Below, in pieces: positions 47,231-59,392 of a DNA stretch of 64,000 nt; the first letter of the stretch is position 1, and each line of letters begins with the position of its first letter. The translations under genes were made by a program, and so were the position numbers. This DNA is from Otatea glauca (Eukaryota > Streptophyta > Magnoliopsida > Poales > Poaceae), in contig CM070715.1 of assembly GCA_036346275.1 (NCBI GenBank), positions 70,915,667-70,979,666 on the forward strand, in the 5' to 3' direction. The notes under the pieces were generated by a model. That model worked only from the letters and a program-made list of their open reading frames with translations, was not told the DNA's origin and ran no database searches.

Positions 47231-47240
47231 CCCTTTTATA
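47231..47240 (-). promoter_or_regulatory. Second TATA-like box, antisense direction
   Basis: Minus strand TATAAAAGGGG; candidate upstream promoter for the antisense transcription unit. Confidence 0.4.
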
Positions 47241-47470
47241 TGCATTAAACGTTAAAGACAGTTAGTGCCAGTTCAGTTATCAAGAGAAATGCAAAGGTTT
47301 TTCATTTATTGGCACAAAAATAGTCAAATAATTGGTGTATAACCCCATAAGGTCACAAAAGATGAAAACACTTGAGTAATAAACTCTTATTTCTCAAGAC
47401 TTGTAGGCTAGTTGACGAGGATTAAAAGTCTGTCCTTTATTTAGACCCTCAATTATTCGTGACTATATTA
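47241..47470 (+). other. Spacer before the Tat 3' LTR
   Basis: AT-rich, no coding. No clear polypurine tract could be read directly before 47471, which weakens the exact LTR start. Confidence 0.35.
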
Positions 47471-48059
47471 TGTTAATGGGCCTACAATACATAAAGCCTA
47501 TAATATATAGAATGAAGCCCACCCTTATCTGAATGATTAACTCTCCGACCAGTTCAGTCAAGGTGGTCAATAACTTCACTTCACATTGGTCGTCCCCGAT
47601 CAGTGAAATAGGCACCCCAACCAGTGAACTTGTCGCGGGACAAGCACTTACCCCCGCACATGTCTCTGTGCGGAGATTTATCTGACAGATATACATAGTT
47701 ACCTAAAAGTTATCTATGAAAAAGACACCCATTGACGAGAAGACACCATTTGGCGGGAAGACACCTCTCGGTTACACGATGTCTTTATGAAAAACAACTG
47801 TCGCCCCTTCAACCGATATAAATAGGGGCCGATCCATGCTGTTAAACACAACTGATCTGGCATCGCATCGAAGATCTGACTTAGAATAGACAATAGACAT
47901 CTGAAAGCATTCATTCCGTAATTTGTATAATCTGTAGAGCCGCTTGGCTAATAAAGAAGCAATCCCCATATACTACTTTTTCTCATCTTTTTTACTAGGA
48001 GCCCATGATTATATTTTCAAAAGTTCGATTAAGGGACCCTAGGTCTTGAACATCGACAA
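47471..48059 (+). repeat. 3' LTR of the Tat element (probable)
   Basis: TGTTAATGGGCC at 47471 to ATCGACA at 48059, about 589 bp. It contains a textbook promoter TATAAATAGGGGCC (47817) and AATAAAG (47951), the signals expected for an LTR. The partner 5' LTR is outside the window, so both ends are estimates. Confidence 0.6.
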
Positions 48060-48297
48060 AGGGCACTGTGTTTTGATTTGGTCACACTATAAAAAGGGGT
48101 CTAGGCTAGAAGCTTCAGCTTGGTTAGGTTGGGTAGCTAGTTGTGATGTACATTAGGCTTGTCTAGCTCATCTGTAGTCAAATGAAGCCTTAAAAAGTTG
48201 AAGTTGCGACAGGATGAAAGTTGAAGCAATATTGGATAAGTTTAAAATTGTCAATGCATTCTAGATGATCTTATAGCTACCGACAAGGGAGAGGATC

Positions 48298-51200
48298 TGT
48301 CGGGACCCGAATATGCAAATTCGGACCCTCTGTGTATTCAGCACTAGTCCAGGATCACGCTAGTGCACACAGTCTCAATATAGATGAAATATCACAATCA
48401 TACACAACGAAATAATAAATAATGACTTCATCTATTAATATAGAATTATCGAATGACCTTAAGGTCAAACTTACACTTGTGAGGCCTTGGTGTCTTCAAC
48501 TCAAAATAAATAAACAGCAGCGGAATGAAGAACGTCGACGAATCCCATCAATATGCCACAGGCAACTAACAAGGTTCAACTCCTAGATATTCGCCTCCTC
48601 GTGGAACTTCTCCTCCTTCGAAGTTGTAGTCTTCTCCTCAACTGATGATTTTGTGTGTTGCAAGGGGTGGGTACATAAAGCACTCAACAAGTTGTGCACA
48701 GAATGCAAGTTTAGTATTCTATATGCATGGCTTAGTACAAAGGTATGGCTCTCATGGCTATTTTGCAGTAAAGCAGCATTTATAAAAGAATACAGTAAAT
48801 AGATTGAAATTGCAGTAAAAACAAATAATAATAGATAGATAGATTCAACATTTGACAAGTAAACCAAGTTTCCAATCCTAAGTCAATTTTCACTTTCCAT
48901 GGCATCCTGCCATGCCAATAAGTTTTGTTTAACAAAAGTCTAACCCTTGACTATAATTCCCGAGCATTGCTCAATACCGCGAGCATGACTATTCGAATAG
49001 ATTTTACACTCTGCAGAGGTTATGCACTTTACCCACATGACATGATCGTCCCATGTTGCCAAGCTATTAGCACACTTCCTTTGGTGTGCCGGCAGGGTAA
49101 TCATGACAAAGCCTTTACAATGCTCTATCTAGACCCTGTACTGCTTACTGAGGTTTTAACACGAAAGGGACTGGTTACCATACTCCGGGCCCCCTCTTGC
49201 GCCATGTGAGTCTACCCGTACACCCGGAACTCACTATACACCACAACAGTACCGAAATCTAGACATCACAAATTAGTCGGCTAGGCTGTCCCATTCCAGA
49301 CATGTGGTTGCAAGTAAGACTCAGGTAAAAAGCTTGCAAGGTTAAGTCCTTAGGGTGACTAGGGCAAGACTTCCACATACCCTCTGCCAAATCTGGCCCA
49401 CCTTGGCACACTGCCCCTCGCCACTTGCCCTAATCTAAATCATTACCACCCGAGTTGATTACCAAGCACCACATGCTATCAACAAGTCAACCTTGTTGCG
49501 TGACATCCACTTGTCACCACAACGCAATCTCATTGTGTGACCACACATGACACACAAGTTCATAACATTATTCCATATTCCATTAGTCAAGATTAATCAG
49601 TGATGATTCAACACATGTGATGACATAGCATGGCTAAGCAATCTACGACGGTCTAACCAGCCCATGTTGATTATCAATATTAACCAACTATTAATTAACC
49701 ATCCTAGGGTGACAATTAGATCATGGTATACAATGGAAAGGTAGGGTATAGATCAAATTGGTATAATATCTAAGTCCCAATTTAATTTGAAACAATTGTA
49801 TACTTGAAATAATATGCAATAGGGTAAAACAAATATAGCAATTTTATAAACATGGGTTCAACATGATCAAAGCACAACTTGCGTGGCCCTTGCGATTTTT
49901 ACTGTTCTTTACTCTTTATCTTTGATTCTTGATCTTTGATCTTCAATCTTTACCTTCTTGATCTTCAGCTCCTTAGAACAACTTCCAGACGATGCGTCTA
50001 ACGATTAAAGAAGAAGCAAATACAAACCAACTCAAAGGATAAATCAAATAAAATCCAAATTGAGAATAGATAGTATTGGATCACAAAGGCTTAGATGAAT
50101 TTAGGAACTTGAATGGATTAGATCAGAGATTAGACAAAAGAGAACGAGCTTTCGGAATACACCGAAAAGGAAAAGATTGATAACTGAGAAAGAAAGAATG
50201 ATATTCCAAAGAATATTTCTTCTAAAGTTATTATCTTGATTGGATAGACAATGACATATGGGCTCTCGATCTATAAACCGGGTCCTTAAAGATACGTTAG
50301 TTCGCAATGAACTAAACTGATGCTCAATGCTAACTTTTGTTGACTAAACAGATACACAGTCAAACAAAAGAAATATAGACTAATAGATTAGATATGGCAT
50401 AAGGATATGACATATGGCCAATGGACTATCGACCAAGTCCACGAATGACTTCAAGGTCAATAGCAGATTAGATTTTCAAGAATAGGACATGGACAAGTGG
50501 GGTCGACATTCATGCGATTCGATCTGAGATCAGTTATACGTCGATCAAGAGGCTTGACGATGACAAGGCAGCGAGGAAATAAAGACAAGGCTAAACTCAT
50601 AGGTGATGGGGTTATATTACAATAAGGCGATAGAGAGGATGATGATATTGCACTAGGGCTTTTGCGAGTATGCGCACATGCGATGATAGCGAAGCAACGA
50701 CAGGACACTCATGCAAAGATAAGATGTCGATTGTCGGTACAATGGTATGGTAGCAAGGTTATGATATGGCTCAGGATTGATTTGCGAGTTGCGAGGTTTA
50801 CATGACATGATGCATCGTCAACGATAGATTGGACCCAAGGTTAAGTTAGGATTTAAGAGGAATGACTCGCGGATAGATCCAATTGGCATAGGGATAGGAT
50901 AGGTAGGGTTGGCTCTGCGATAAAAGATTACCCAGGGTGGCTAACCGAAACAAGATCCGATAATGAAAGGGGCTAGATCGAAGACGACGGGTAGATTCTA
51001 GAATATGGCATTGATGGCAACCGCAGACCAAATGAACTCTAAAGATGGGCAAACCAGAGAATGATGGCCTACTGGACATGATGACACGACTAAGGCGAAC
51101 TAAGATAATTGGCGGCAAAAGACGGCGCGTGGCACTGACGAAAGGCGGCGGCTAACGAATATTAAAATTTGCGGTTGATGGAACAGCAAAGGGGAAGCGA

Positions 51201-52479
51201 GCATCACGTAGAATGCGGTGAGACGAGCTCAACGGTATAAGCGGATTTGGTGGCAACCCAATGGACAGATCACAAACTACCGATGAACGGCTGCTAAAGC
51301 TAATAGATCAAACGGTCATAACTATTAAAATAATGGATGAAACCTAACCAAATTTTACAGAGAGTTATCTGGGACCCTAAGGCACAATATGATGTGAAAG
51401 GATCGGAGTTTTACCTTCTGGATCAACAGGGAACGAATGAGGAAGTTTTCAGCTGTACGTACGCAGTCTGATCGGGGAAGATTGAATTTTCTTCAGAAAT
51501 CCTGCAGACAAAACCTTGAGTTAGGGTGAGCACCGCATAGAGGACATCAAGATGAGTCTACAATAAAAAGGGCACGGTCAAATTCGCAAAAACGAAGGAG
51601 AACGGGCGACGACAAGATTAGAGATTGGAACGGCCGCGGATGAAACTGCACCAAATGTGGTGGAGAGGTAGATTAGACCATAAGGCACGAGATGACGCGA
51701 GCGGATTTCAGAAAAAATCACCGGAATGACAGGGAACGCGACGCCAATTTCGGCCGATGAGGGTGGCAAACCGGAAGAGGAACGGCTGCGACTTTTCGGG
51801 TTTGGGAGGTGCTCTGGGGATTAGGGTTGCGTGGGAGGGGTCTTAGAATACTTATATAGGCTGGGGAGTCATGCCATGCAAGGAAACACGATGAAAAACG
51901 GGATTTGGATTGAAAACGGTTCGGATGAACAGTAAATGATGACGTGGCGCATTGTGGTGCGTCAGATGGGGATCGGAGGGCTACGGCTGGGCGGCGACGT
52001 GGCCAGCTCTGGAGTTGCCACGAGGATTTGATCCAATTTCTGAATTAAAATAATTCCAAAACTTAAAATAATTCGTTTAGAACAATAAAAATACCAGAAA
52101 AATGCTAAAAAAATTCTATAAAATATTTTAAGACATTTGGAGCTCAAATAAAATATTTTGAACCAAAATTTATTTAAAATTTTTCAGTATTTAATTAAAT
52201 TTAACAAAAGGCTTAATTTAAATTAATTTCCAAATAAATCCAAATGAATAGCAAACGAACTCCGAAAAATCTCAAAAAGTTGCAGAAAATTCCTTGAAGC
52301 ACAATGAACTCAAATAAAACTAAATTTATTTTAATAGAAATTTATATTATTCAAATTAAATTGTTTTAGTATTAGAAAATTCCAGATTAAGCTTTATTAA
52401 AGCGAGAAAATCAGCGGGGATTTTTGGAAAGATGAACTAAACAAAATATTTTTGAAAACCCAAATTTTGGGATGTTACA
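48298..52479 (-). mobile_element. Solo LTR A5 (third A subfamily, 4.2 kb)
   Basis: 4182 bp with a perfect target duplication GGATC (48293-48297 and 52480-52484). On the minus strand TGTAACATCCCAAAATTTGG ... GGGTCCCGACA. Both ends resemble A1. The middle (about 49885-51850) is unrelated to the other A LTRs, and similarity stops at the GC donor of the first acidic exon (49880). TATA-like TATATAA at 51852-51858 (minus). The second acidic exon is present at 48583-48641. No gene is supported in the replaced middle. Confidence 0.92.
48583..48641 (-). CDS. Putative terminal acidic exon in LTR A5
   Basis: 59 nt after AAATCATCAG; reads VEEKTTTSKEEKFHEEANI and stops with TAG. Same phase, acidic pattern and stop position (one codon longer) as in A2, A4, A6 and element 1. 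The first exon is not found in this LTR. Confidence 0.42.
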
Positions 52480-53724
52480 GGATCACTGGAGCAGAATATG
52501 ATATTTTCCAATATATTGAAAAATTACACATTTCGGATGGTCCTATAGCTATCAACAAAGGAGAGATCATTAGAGCTGAATGTGATATTTTTCAATATGT
52601 TGGTAAGTTACAGACTTTGAATTATCCTATATCTATCGGACAAGGGAGAAGATTATTACAGTAGAAGGTAGTATTTTTCAATGTGTTAGAAAGTTGCACA
52701 TTCTGGATGATTCTGTAGCTACTGGACAAGGATGCAGATCATTGTAGCCGAAGGTGGTGATTTTGAATGTATTGGAAAGTTACACCTTTCGGATGATCCT
52801 ATAGCTACCAGATAAGCAAACAGATCATTGAGACAGGGAGTTGATTTTCGACATAGGCTGAAATTTTTTGTATATTTCGGATGATCTAGATGCAAAGATG
52901 ACCCGAAAGCTACTAGGTGATATTTTAGATATGTAACGGCTTATTTTTTTTAACCATTGGACTTCATGTTTAAGGATGATCCGAAAGGTGTTGATTTATC
53001 AGGAAATTGAGAATAACATCTCGTTTCTCTAAGGGGGCTATAAATACTTGGCATGTACATCTTTGTGAAGTCTCTTCGCTACTCTACAGGTTCATATCAT
53101 ATCAAGGGAAGAACAAGAGCACTAAAGAGCATTCAAGGACATATTTTTAGAGATTTAGAGGTAGCATAAGTCTTTAGTGTGAATCACTCTAGTTGCTTGA
53201 TATTTATAGTTTCAAGTGATGGTCTAAGCTCATTACCTTTGAATATTAGCATCTCCTAGATGACTTGACATCGTGGTTCTCGATGACCTTCCAAGAACAA
53301 GCTTGTGAAAAGGCACTGAGAAGTTTGTAAAGGTTCAGAGTCCACCTATCCAGAACAAAGAAGGACTGCTATGAGCAAATGGCTTTATTCTTTGCACGGT
53401 TTCAAGTTCAAGTGATACTCTTGCGAGAGTGCTCTAACGAGTAGGTGAGATTGCCGAATCTCTGAGACCTCCGTAAAAAATGGTTATCCTGATTGTCTCT
53501 TTTACATTTCTGCATTTACCTCCATATCTTTCGATTTCTAGATACTAAAATTGTATAGGAATGAAACTTAGGTTACAAAACTTCACTAGACTTGTGTAGG
53601 AGTTGTTTGGCTATATTAGAAGCCATAGACACATAGGTTAGGCTAGGAAATGTTTGATTTTTAATTTGATCATTAGCGACAAGAATCCCAATTCACCTCT
53701 CTTTTAGACATCCGATCTACTTCA

Positions 53725-54062
53725 CAAGCTCATCGCGAGTGGCCCGCCGATGGTTGGCAGCGGTACAGCTGACGGATGTCATCGATGGTCATAGTAGTCC
53801 CTAGGGCAACGGCTCGAGGATAGAGAGTGGCGACGCTCACTGGTCTGAAGACAGCGACACGAGCGAGCTCACAAACATCGGTGTGTAGATCTTGAGGAAA
53901 GGAGGCGCTCGGGCGGACGGTGGGCGAGCAAGCCAAGGCCTAGTTGTGCTCTCTCCTTGGGATGGAAAGGAAAATGGTGCTACACCTCACGGACTAACGA
54001 ACGGAAAAGGATGTTGAGTGGTGAATAGAGCTCCACATGTCAGCACTGTAACGCTGGCTCGA
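53725..54062. other. Unassigned 340 bp
   Basis: GC-richer sequence between LTR E and LTR D. A 68-codon frame runs on the minus strand (53730-53936) but has no recognisable domain. It could be the internal start of element E or unrelated host DNA. Confidence 0.3.
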
Positions 54063-55100
54063 TGTAACATCCAAGAAATTGTAACAAAATGAAAATGAAT
54101 ATTTTGAATTTGAATATGATTATTTCTGAGTTTTCTTGGTATTATTGGTTTTTATTTGGATTTCCTTGGATTTATGCTTTGTGTGAAAAAATCCAACAAA
54201 TGGAATTGATGAAGGGATAATGGTAAAAACATAAAAACATAAAAGTAAAATCTTGAAAACTTAATATTAAATATCTTGACTACTCAGGTAAACCATTTCA
54301 GCTGGTACATAAATTTTAATGCATATCATAGTGAATAAATAATTGAAAAGACATCCCTTTGACCTCTAAACAGTGCAAGGACAGATTTACTATAAAACTT
54401 TCGAACATTATCTGCATCTGTAAAAATTACCATAATGTCCTCAACACAGTAGTTACCTCTGGTAAAAATTTAATAAATTAATAATGTCATTTATGGCCTT
54501 TTAAAATTCAAAAATAAAAACATTGAAAATGTGAAAATCATCATGTCAAAATTCTTATAAAATAAATATATAATGTTTTAACTTGAAATTTTTATGAGAA
54601 CATTCCTAACTCAATTGAAACTCTCACAAAGAGTATCAAAAATAAATAATACAATTTATTCCCTTAAATAAATCAAAACCCGAAATCACAATTCTGGGCA
54701 GTGCATAGTGTTAGAGTTTTTATAAATTAACTATAGGATATTTTGGTTCCAAAATTTGACTCGAGGCTAAAAACTACCAGTAGACTTCGGTCAAAAAGAT
54801 TGAGAAAAGTTGGGTGGTGATTGATAGCCAAATTAATGCAAGTATTGACCTCTCTCGCCCGGCCTTATCACCTAATCCCGGCACTTCTCACTGCCATGTG
54901 GGCCCGGGAACTGTGGCGACCCCGTTCGCTGGCAGGTCACGCAGAAGCCCTCTCTCGCTGCCCGGTGGACCCGGTCCCATTCGTTAGCCACGAACTCCTT
55001 CTCCCTCTCTCCTTCTCCTCTTCGCCAAGCGAGTTCTCCCGAGCCTTCACCGCTCTCTACGTCTCAGCAACAACCGCGCTGCCCGATCAAGCCGCTGTTG
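54063..55100 (+). mobile_element. LTR fragment D (C/B family), 3'-truncated
   Basis: TGTAACATCCAAG at 54063. It follows the layout of C: an AT-rich kilobase, then a CpG-rich core with CATGTGGGCC and CCCGGTCCCATT, as at 15370-15460. It ends abruptly at 55100 against A6; the remaining 4 kb of the LTR is absent. Confidence 0.75.
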
Positions 55101-58100
55101 CCACCGATTCGAACCCACTGTGTTTACCGCACTAGTCCCAGGATCAACGCTAGTGCACACAGCTCAACATTGGTACATATCACATCATACTCAACGATAA
55201 TAGAAATAATAGTTCATTTATTGATATAGCTAAATGTATGATCTTATGACCAACTTACATTATTAAGCCACGCAGGGCAAGACTGGAAATATAAGCTAAT
55301 AATTAAGCAGCGGAAAGTAGAAAACGCAGATAGCTCATCAGTTCACCACAGGCAACCGACAAGGCTCGGACCCTAATGACTCGTGTCTTCCTGGAACTCC
55401 TCCTCCAACACATATGTAGATTCTTCGACTGTTGATTATTGTTGTTGGCAAGGGTGAGTACTTAAAGCACTCAACAAGTTGTGCACAGAATGCAATTCTA
55501 TGTAACTATATGTAAGGCTTATTCCAATTGATAGGCTATCATGGCTATTTTGCAATAAGCAGCATTTATGAACAAATATAATATTTAGATTGTAAAGACT
55601 TGTAAAACAAATAGCAATAATAAATAGATTCAGTATTTCTCAAGTAAACCAGGTTTCCAATCCTAAATCAAATTCCATCTTCCACATGGCATTACGCCAT
55701 CCCAACCAAATTGTCCATTTAATTAAGCTAACCCTTAATCGTAATTCCGAGCATTGCTCAATACATGAGCACGGCTATCCGAATAGTTTCACACTCCAGA
55801 GGTTATGCACTTTACCCACGTGATACAACCAAACACCACCAAGGCGAGTGATTATAACAAAGCCTTTACAATGCTACTGCTTAACCCGGTACCACCCGCT
55901 AAGGTTTCAACACTGGTGGGATGGTTACCACATCCAGGCCCCCTCTTGCGCCATGTGAATTACTCCATAACTCAGGAACTCACACCGACCACGATAGTAC
56001 CAAAATTAAGACATTGCAAATTACTCAGCTAGGCTGGCCCATACCAGACATGTGATTGCATGATTGACTCAGGTCAAAGGCTTGCAAGGTTAAGTCCTTA
56101 GTGTGATCAAGGCAAGAAATCCACATACCATCTGCCCATCGGGCCCACCTTGCCATACTCGCCCCTTATCACTTGCCCCAATCTAAGTGATTATCACCCA
56201 GTTGATTACCAAGCACCACGTGCCATCAACAATTCAACATCGTTGCGTGACATGACTCGCCACAACAACTCAATCTCATCGTGTGATCCCACATGACACA
56301 CAAGTTCATAACATGGTTCCATATTCCATTAATCAAGATTAATTATCAATGATTCTGACACATGTGATGATGTGGCATGGCTAAGCATCTAATACGGACT
56401 AACCGTCCCATGTTGATTATAATTACTAACCAACTATATTGAACCAATCTAGGGTGACAATGGATCATGGCATACAATGACAAGGTAGGATATAAATCAA
56501 TCTGGTATATTAGCTAAGCCCAATTTAATTTGAAACAATTGTATACTTGAAATAATATGCAATAGGGTAAAACAAATATAGCAATTTTATAAACATGGGT
56601 TCAACATGATCAAAGCACAACTTGCCATGGAATAGGTCCTGATCTGGTTCTGAAACTTGCTCTTGAGTTGCTGGATCTTCCTCCGAAGCGTCGCACAATT
56701 CAACGTCTACGCGTACCGAAGAAGAAAAGCAAATAAATAGCAAAAAAGAGAACAAATGAACTCCAAAAATCAAATAAAATTGACCATTAAATAGATCTCA
56801 ATCTTAAAAATTCTTAGAAATTTGAATCACTCAAATCCGAGTTACGATGCAAAAGATATAGCCTTTTGAAGTTTGAAATAAATACTGAAAATACAGAAAT
56901 TAGAAATTCGGAATTAACATAATTGTTTTTAAACTGAAAAACCGATTTATGACGTCAGCGTGATGTCATACTGGCGCCAGCCCTGACCCGGACCAATCGG
57001 GTTCTACCACGCGTCTCGGGCGTATGGACCAGGTGCACAGCGCAATGCCGAACCATGGTAGACCCGGTCCATGGTGCTTCGGCACCAGCGCCCAACACGC
57101 GGTACAGTTCGATTGGTTGCGGCGCCGGTTTGATCTAGAGCGCACAAATCCGATCGGACAGCTACGGCAAGGGAGCACGTGGCTACGTCTCGGTTCGTCC
57201 GATTAGATCCAACGGCGAAGGGACACAGCTGGCGACGATGAGCTTCACGCGGCGGCGCCATTGACGGACTCGGGGAAGACGACTACGACGCGGCGGAACT
57301 CGACAGATTCAACCGGGATTTCGTCGGATCAGAAAGAGGGAGCTTCGGCGAACTTGGTACTACCTCGGTTCCGGCGGAAGCACCACAACGGCGACGATAT
57401 TGACGGTTGAAACGGCGACGCTTGTCCACGAAGTCCGGCGAGCTCGTACGAGTTCCACGCCGCGTTCTAGCAGCCGAAAGTTAGGGGAAAAAGGGCGGCG
57501 AGGGCAGGTGATCCTCGAGACGGGGTCGGGGCCGCCTTTTAAGGGCCTGGGAGTCCGCGCTGGGCACGAACGTCGAAATCGCAACGGAAATCGCTGTCGG
57601 ATTCGAGTCGGACACGGCGGCGCATGTCGCTCCATCGCGACTGTCCATGTGGCCGCATCCGACGGCGCCCGATTGCTAGGGTTTTCACCCGACGCTGCGC
57701 CTCGGCCGTCCGATCCTCAGATCAACGATCACGATGCAATCCACGCCAGGAGATCTGAACCACCACTTGAAAACCAGCGGTCACGATCACCCTTCTAGAA
57801 TCGGGCCCGACGGTCGCAAGAATGGGCCGGCTCGCGAGGATGGGCTACGGCCCGATACTATTCCAAGGTTTTCCCGGATTTTAATTAATGAAGTAATTCT
57901 GGTAATTCAATTAATCAGTTTTAAATCGAATAAATATCAGGAAAAATCCAAGAAAAATCTAAAAAATACTTTGAGACATTCTGGACCCAAATAAAATATT
58001 TTTGGCAAAACTTTATTTTAATTTTGCATAAATTCAAATAGATTTGAACAAAAGGTCAATATTCTTAAATTAAAATTAATTCGAATAAATCCAGAAAAAT

Positions 58101-58176
58101 CCAAATAAATTCCAGAAAATCATCAATGCACATTTAAGCCATAAAATAATATTTGAGCAAATTTTGGGATGTTACA
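55101..58176 (-). mobile_element. Solo LTR A6, missing its last about 15 bp
   Basis: Same subfamily as A2 and A4. On the minus strand it begins TGTAACATCCCAAAATTTGC at 58176, but the far end stops at CCACCGATTCG (55101), lacking the final GGGTCCTCACA. No target duplication (right flank CTTAA). Both acidic exons are present: 56626-56706 (81 nt, GC donor) and 55373-55428 (56 nt, VEESTYVLEEEFQEDTSH then stop). The missing end and the fusion to D point to a deletion through both. Confidence 0.85.
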
Positions 58177-59336
58177 CTTAAATCTTAAAAATGGGTGAGG
58201 ATTGTAGCCCTCGTGATAAGCTTCGCATAGAATCAAAAAACACCTAAATCGGAGTTCAGAGTAAAAAGTTATGAGTGTTTTAGTGCTTGGACTAGTGTTA
58301 GGACTACTCCTAGTAGGGCGGTAGCACCGCTCCTTGATGGGGGTTAGCACCGGCCGGTAGCAGAATGCATATTTTTAGCCTGAGAAAAAGAAAGAAGGTC
58401 CGGTGCTACCGACCGAAGCCCGGTAGCACCGGATTTTCTGAGTTACGGCTAGTTTTTCTAGCCGTTGGCCTAGAGGCCGGTGCTATCGGCTCTAGTAGGG
58501 CGGTAGCACCGGGTTTACTGTACTTTTTGCCCGTTTTTGCCCCAACGGCTAGTTTTCTTTGGAGAGGCTATAAAAGGAGCCTTGGGGCTGGTATTTGGGT
58601 AGCTGCTGACCTTGGGGAAGGTTTGTAGGAGTTGTGTGCATGTGTTGCTCTCTTCCATTTGGTTTTTGAGCTAAAAGTGAGCCCTATTTGCATGTGTTGC
58701 ATTTAGGAGAGGATTGATAGCCTCTTGTGCATCTTTTGCACTAGAGGGAAGCCTTGTGCATGTGTTGCACTCGGTGATCACCTTTGTGCATGTGTTGTAC
58801 TTGGTGAGGATCGAGCTAGAGGGCTTGGCTTGTTTTTTTTTGTGTTTGCTGACACCTAGACGGTGTGTGGAGGCATCGTGCACAGTGACCTTCTCAAGGA
58901 GATTGTGAGAAGGCCCAGCAAAGTTGTGAAGGTTGGAGCTCACCTACCTAGAGGGGGGAAAAGCTACCACTAGTGGAATCGAGGCGAGTGCTCAATTCGT
59001 GGAGCCGGTCCAAAGATGTTTGGGCTAGCCTCAACGTGGATTAGGCTCTTTGTCTTTTCTTTCAATTCTCTATTTATATTGTTGCAATTTACATTCCTAG
59101 AATTAAATTGCTTGATTGTCTTTAGAATTATATATTTTTTAGTAGAGACATAATTAGCTAGTGCACTTAGTGAGCCTAGTTGATTTAGGCTTTAATTTGT
59201 CAAAACCTTAATTTATCGCTTCCGCATTGATTATTGTTTAGGTTTTGACATAGAGATCAATAGAGCGTGTATTTAGTGAGAAGAATTTTTATAGCCGCCT
59301 ATTCACCCCCCTCTAATCGGCATCCTCGATCTTACA
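58177..59336 (+). repeat. 5' LTR (3' part) of a SIRE/Maximus-type copia element
   Basis: Ends CGATCTTACA just before the primer-binding site. TATA box CTATAAAAGG at 58568. The 5' end was lost where A6 inserted. Two kinds of repeat: palindromic CGGTAGCACCG/CGGTGCTACCG motifs (58317-58510) and about five copies of GTGCATGTGTTGC (58635-58800). Confidence 0.75.
58568..58577 (+). promoter_or_regulatory. TATA box of the copia LTR
   Basis: CTATAAAAGGAG, about 770 bp before the LTR end. Confidence 0.65.
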
Positions 59337-59338
59337 AG

Positions 59339-59350
59339 TGGTATCAGAGC
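59339..59350 (+). promoter_or_regulatory. Primer-binding site of the copia element
   Basis: TGGTATCAGAGC, exact match to the initiator-Met tRNA site, two bases after the LTR. Confidence 0.92.
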
Positions 59351-59392
59351 TTGGTCTCTCATTTATTAGGCTTTACCGCCTAGAGAGTAAGG

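Larger units (their letters stand above)
13150..48059 (+). mobile_element. Tat-type Ty3/gypsy element, 3' half, interrupted
   Basis: Three blocks form one element once insertions are removed: 13150-14543 (RNase H and integrase), 39911-43187 (end of pol and antisense gene) and 46041-48059 (antisense gene start and 3' LTR). The pol wording (NNVAEYESLLAGLRAA, DNGSQFFSGLFQDY, WNIQHLHRFF) is of the Tat/Retand/RIRE2 kind and lacks a chromodomain. The 5' half is outside the window, beyond fragment X. Interrupted by solo LTR C (14544-39910) and solo LTR A4 (43188-46040). Confidence 0.85.
48060..53724 (+). mobile_element. Copia-like LTR E with tandem repeats, split by A5
   Basis: 48060-48297 and 52485-53724 form one sequence once A5 is removed. 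It has about five units of roughly 90 bp (GATGATCCTATAGCTACC...), a TATA box GCTATAAATACTTGG near 53037, and an end (CAATTCACCTCTCTTTTAGACATCCGATC) that closely resembles the end of the SIRE-type LTR at 59300-59336. The right end is probably CA at 53723-53724. The left end is hidden by the Tat element. No coding is seen. Confidence 0.55.

Noticed and set aside
53730..53936. 68-codon minus-strand frame
   Set aside because: No recognisable domain, no neighbours and short; length expected by chance in GC-rich sequence.
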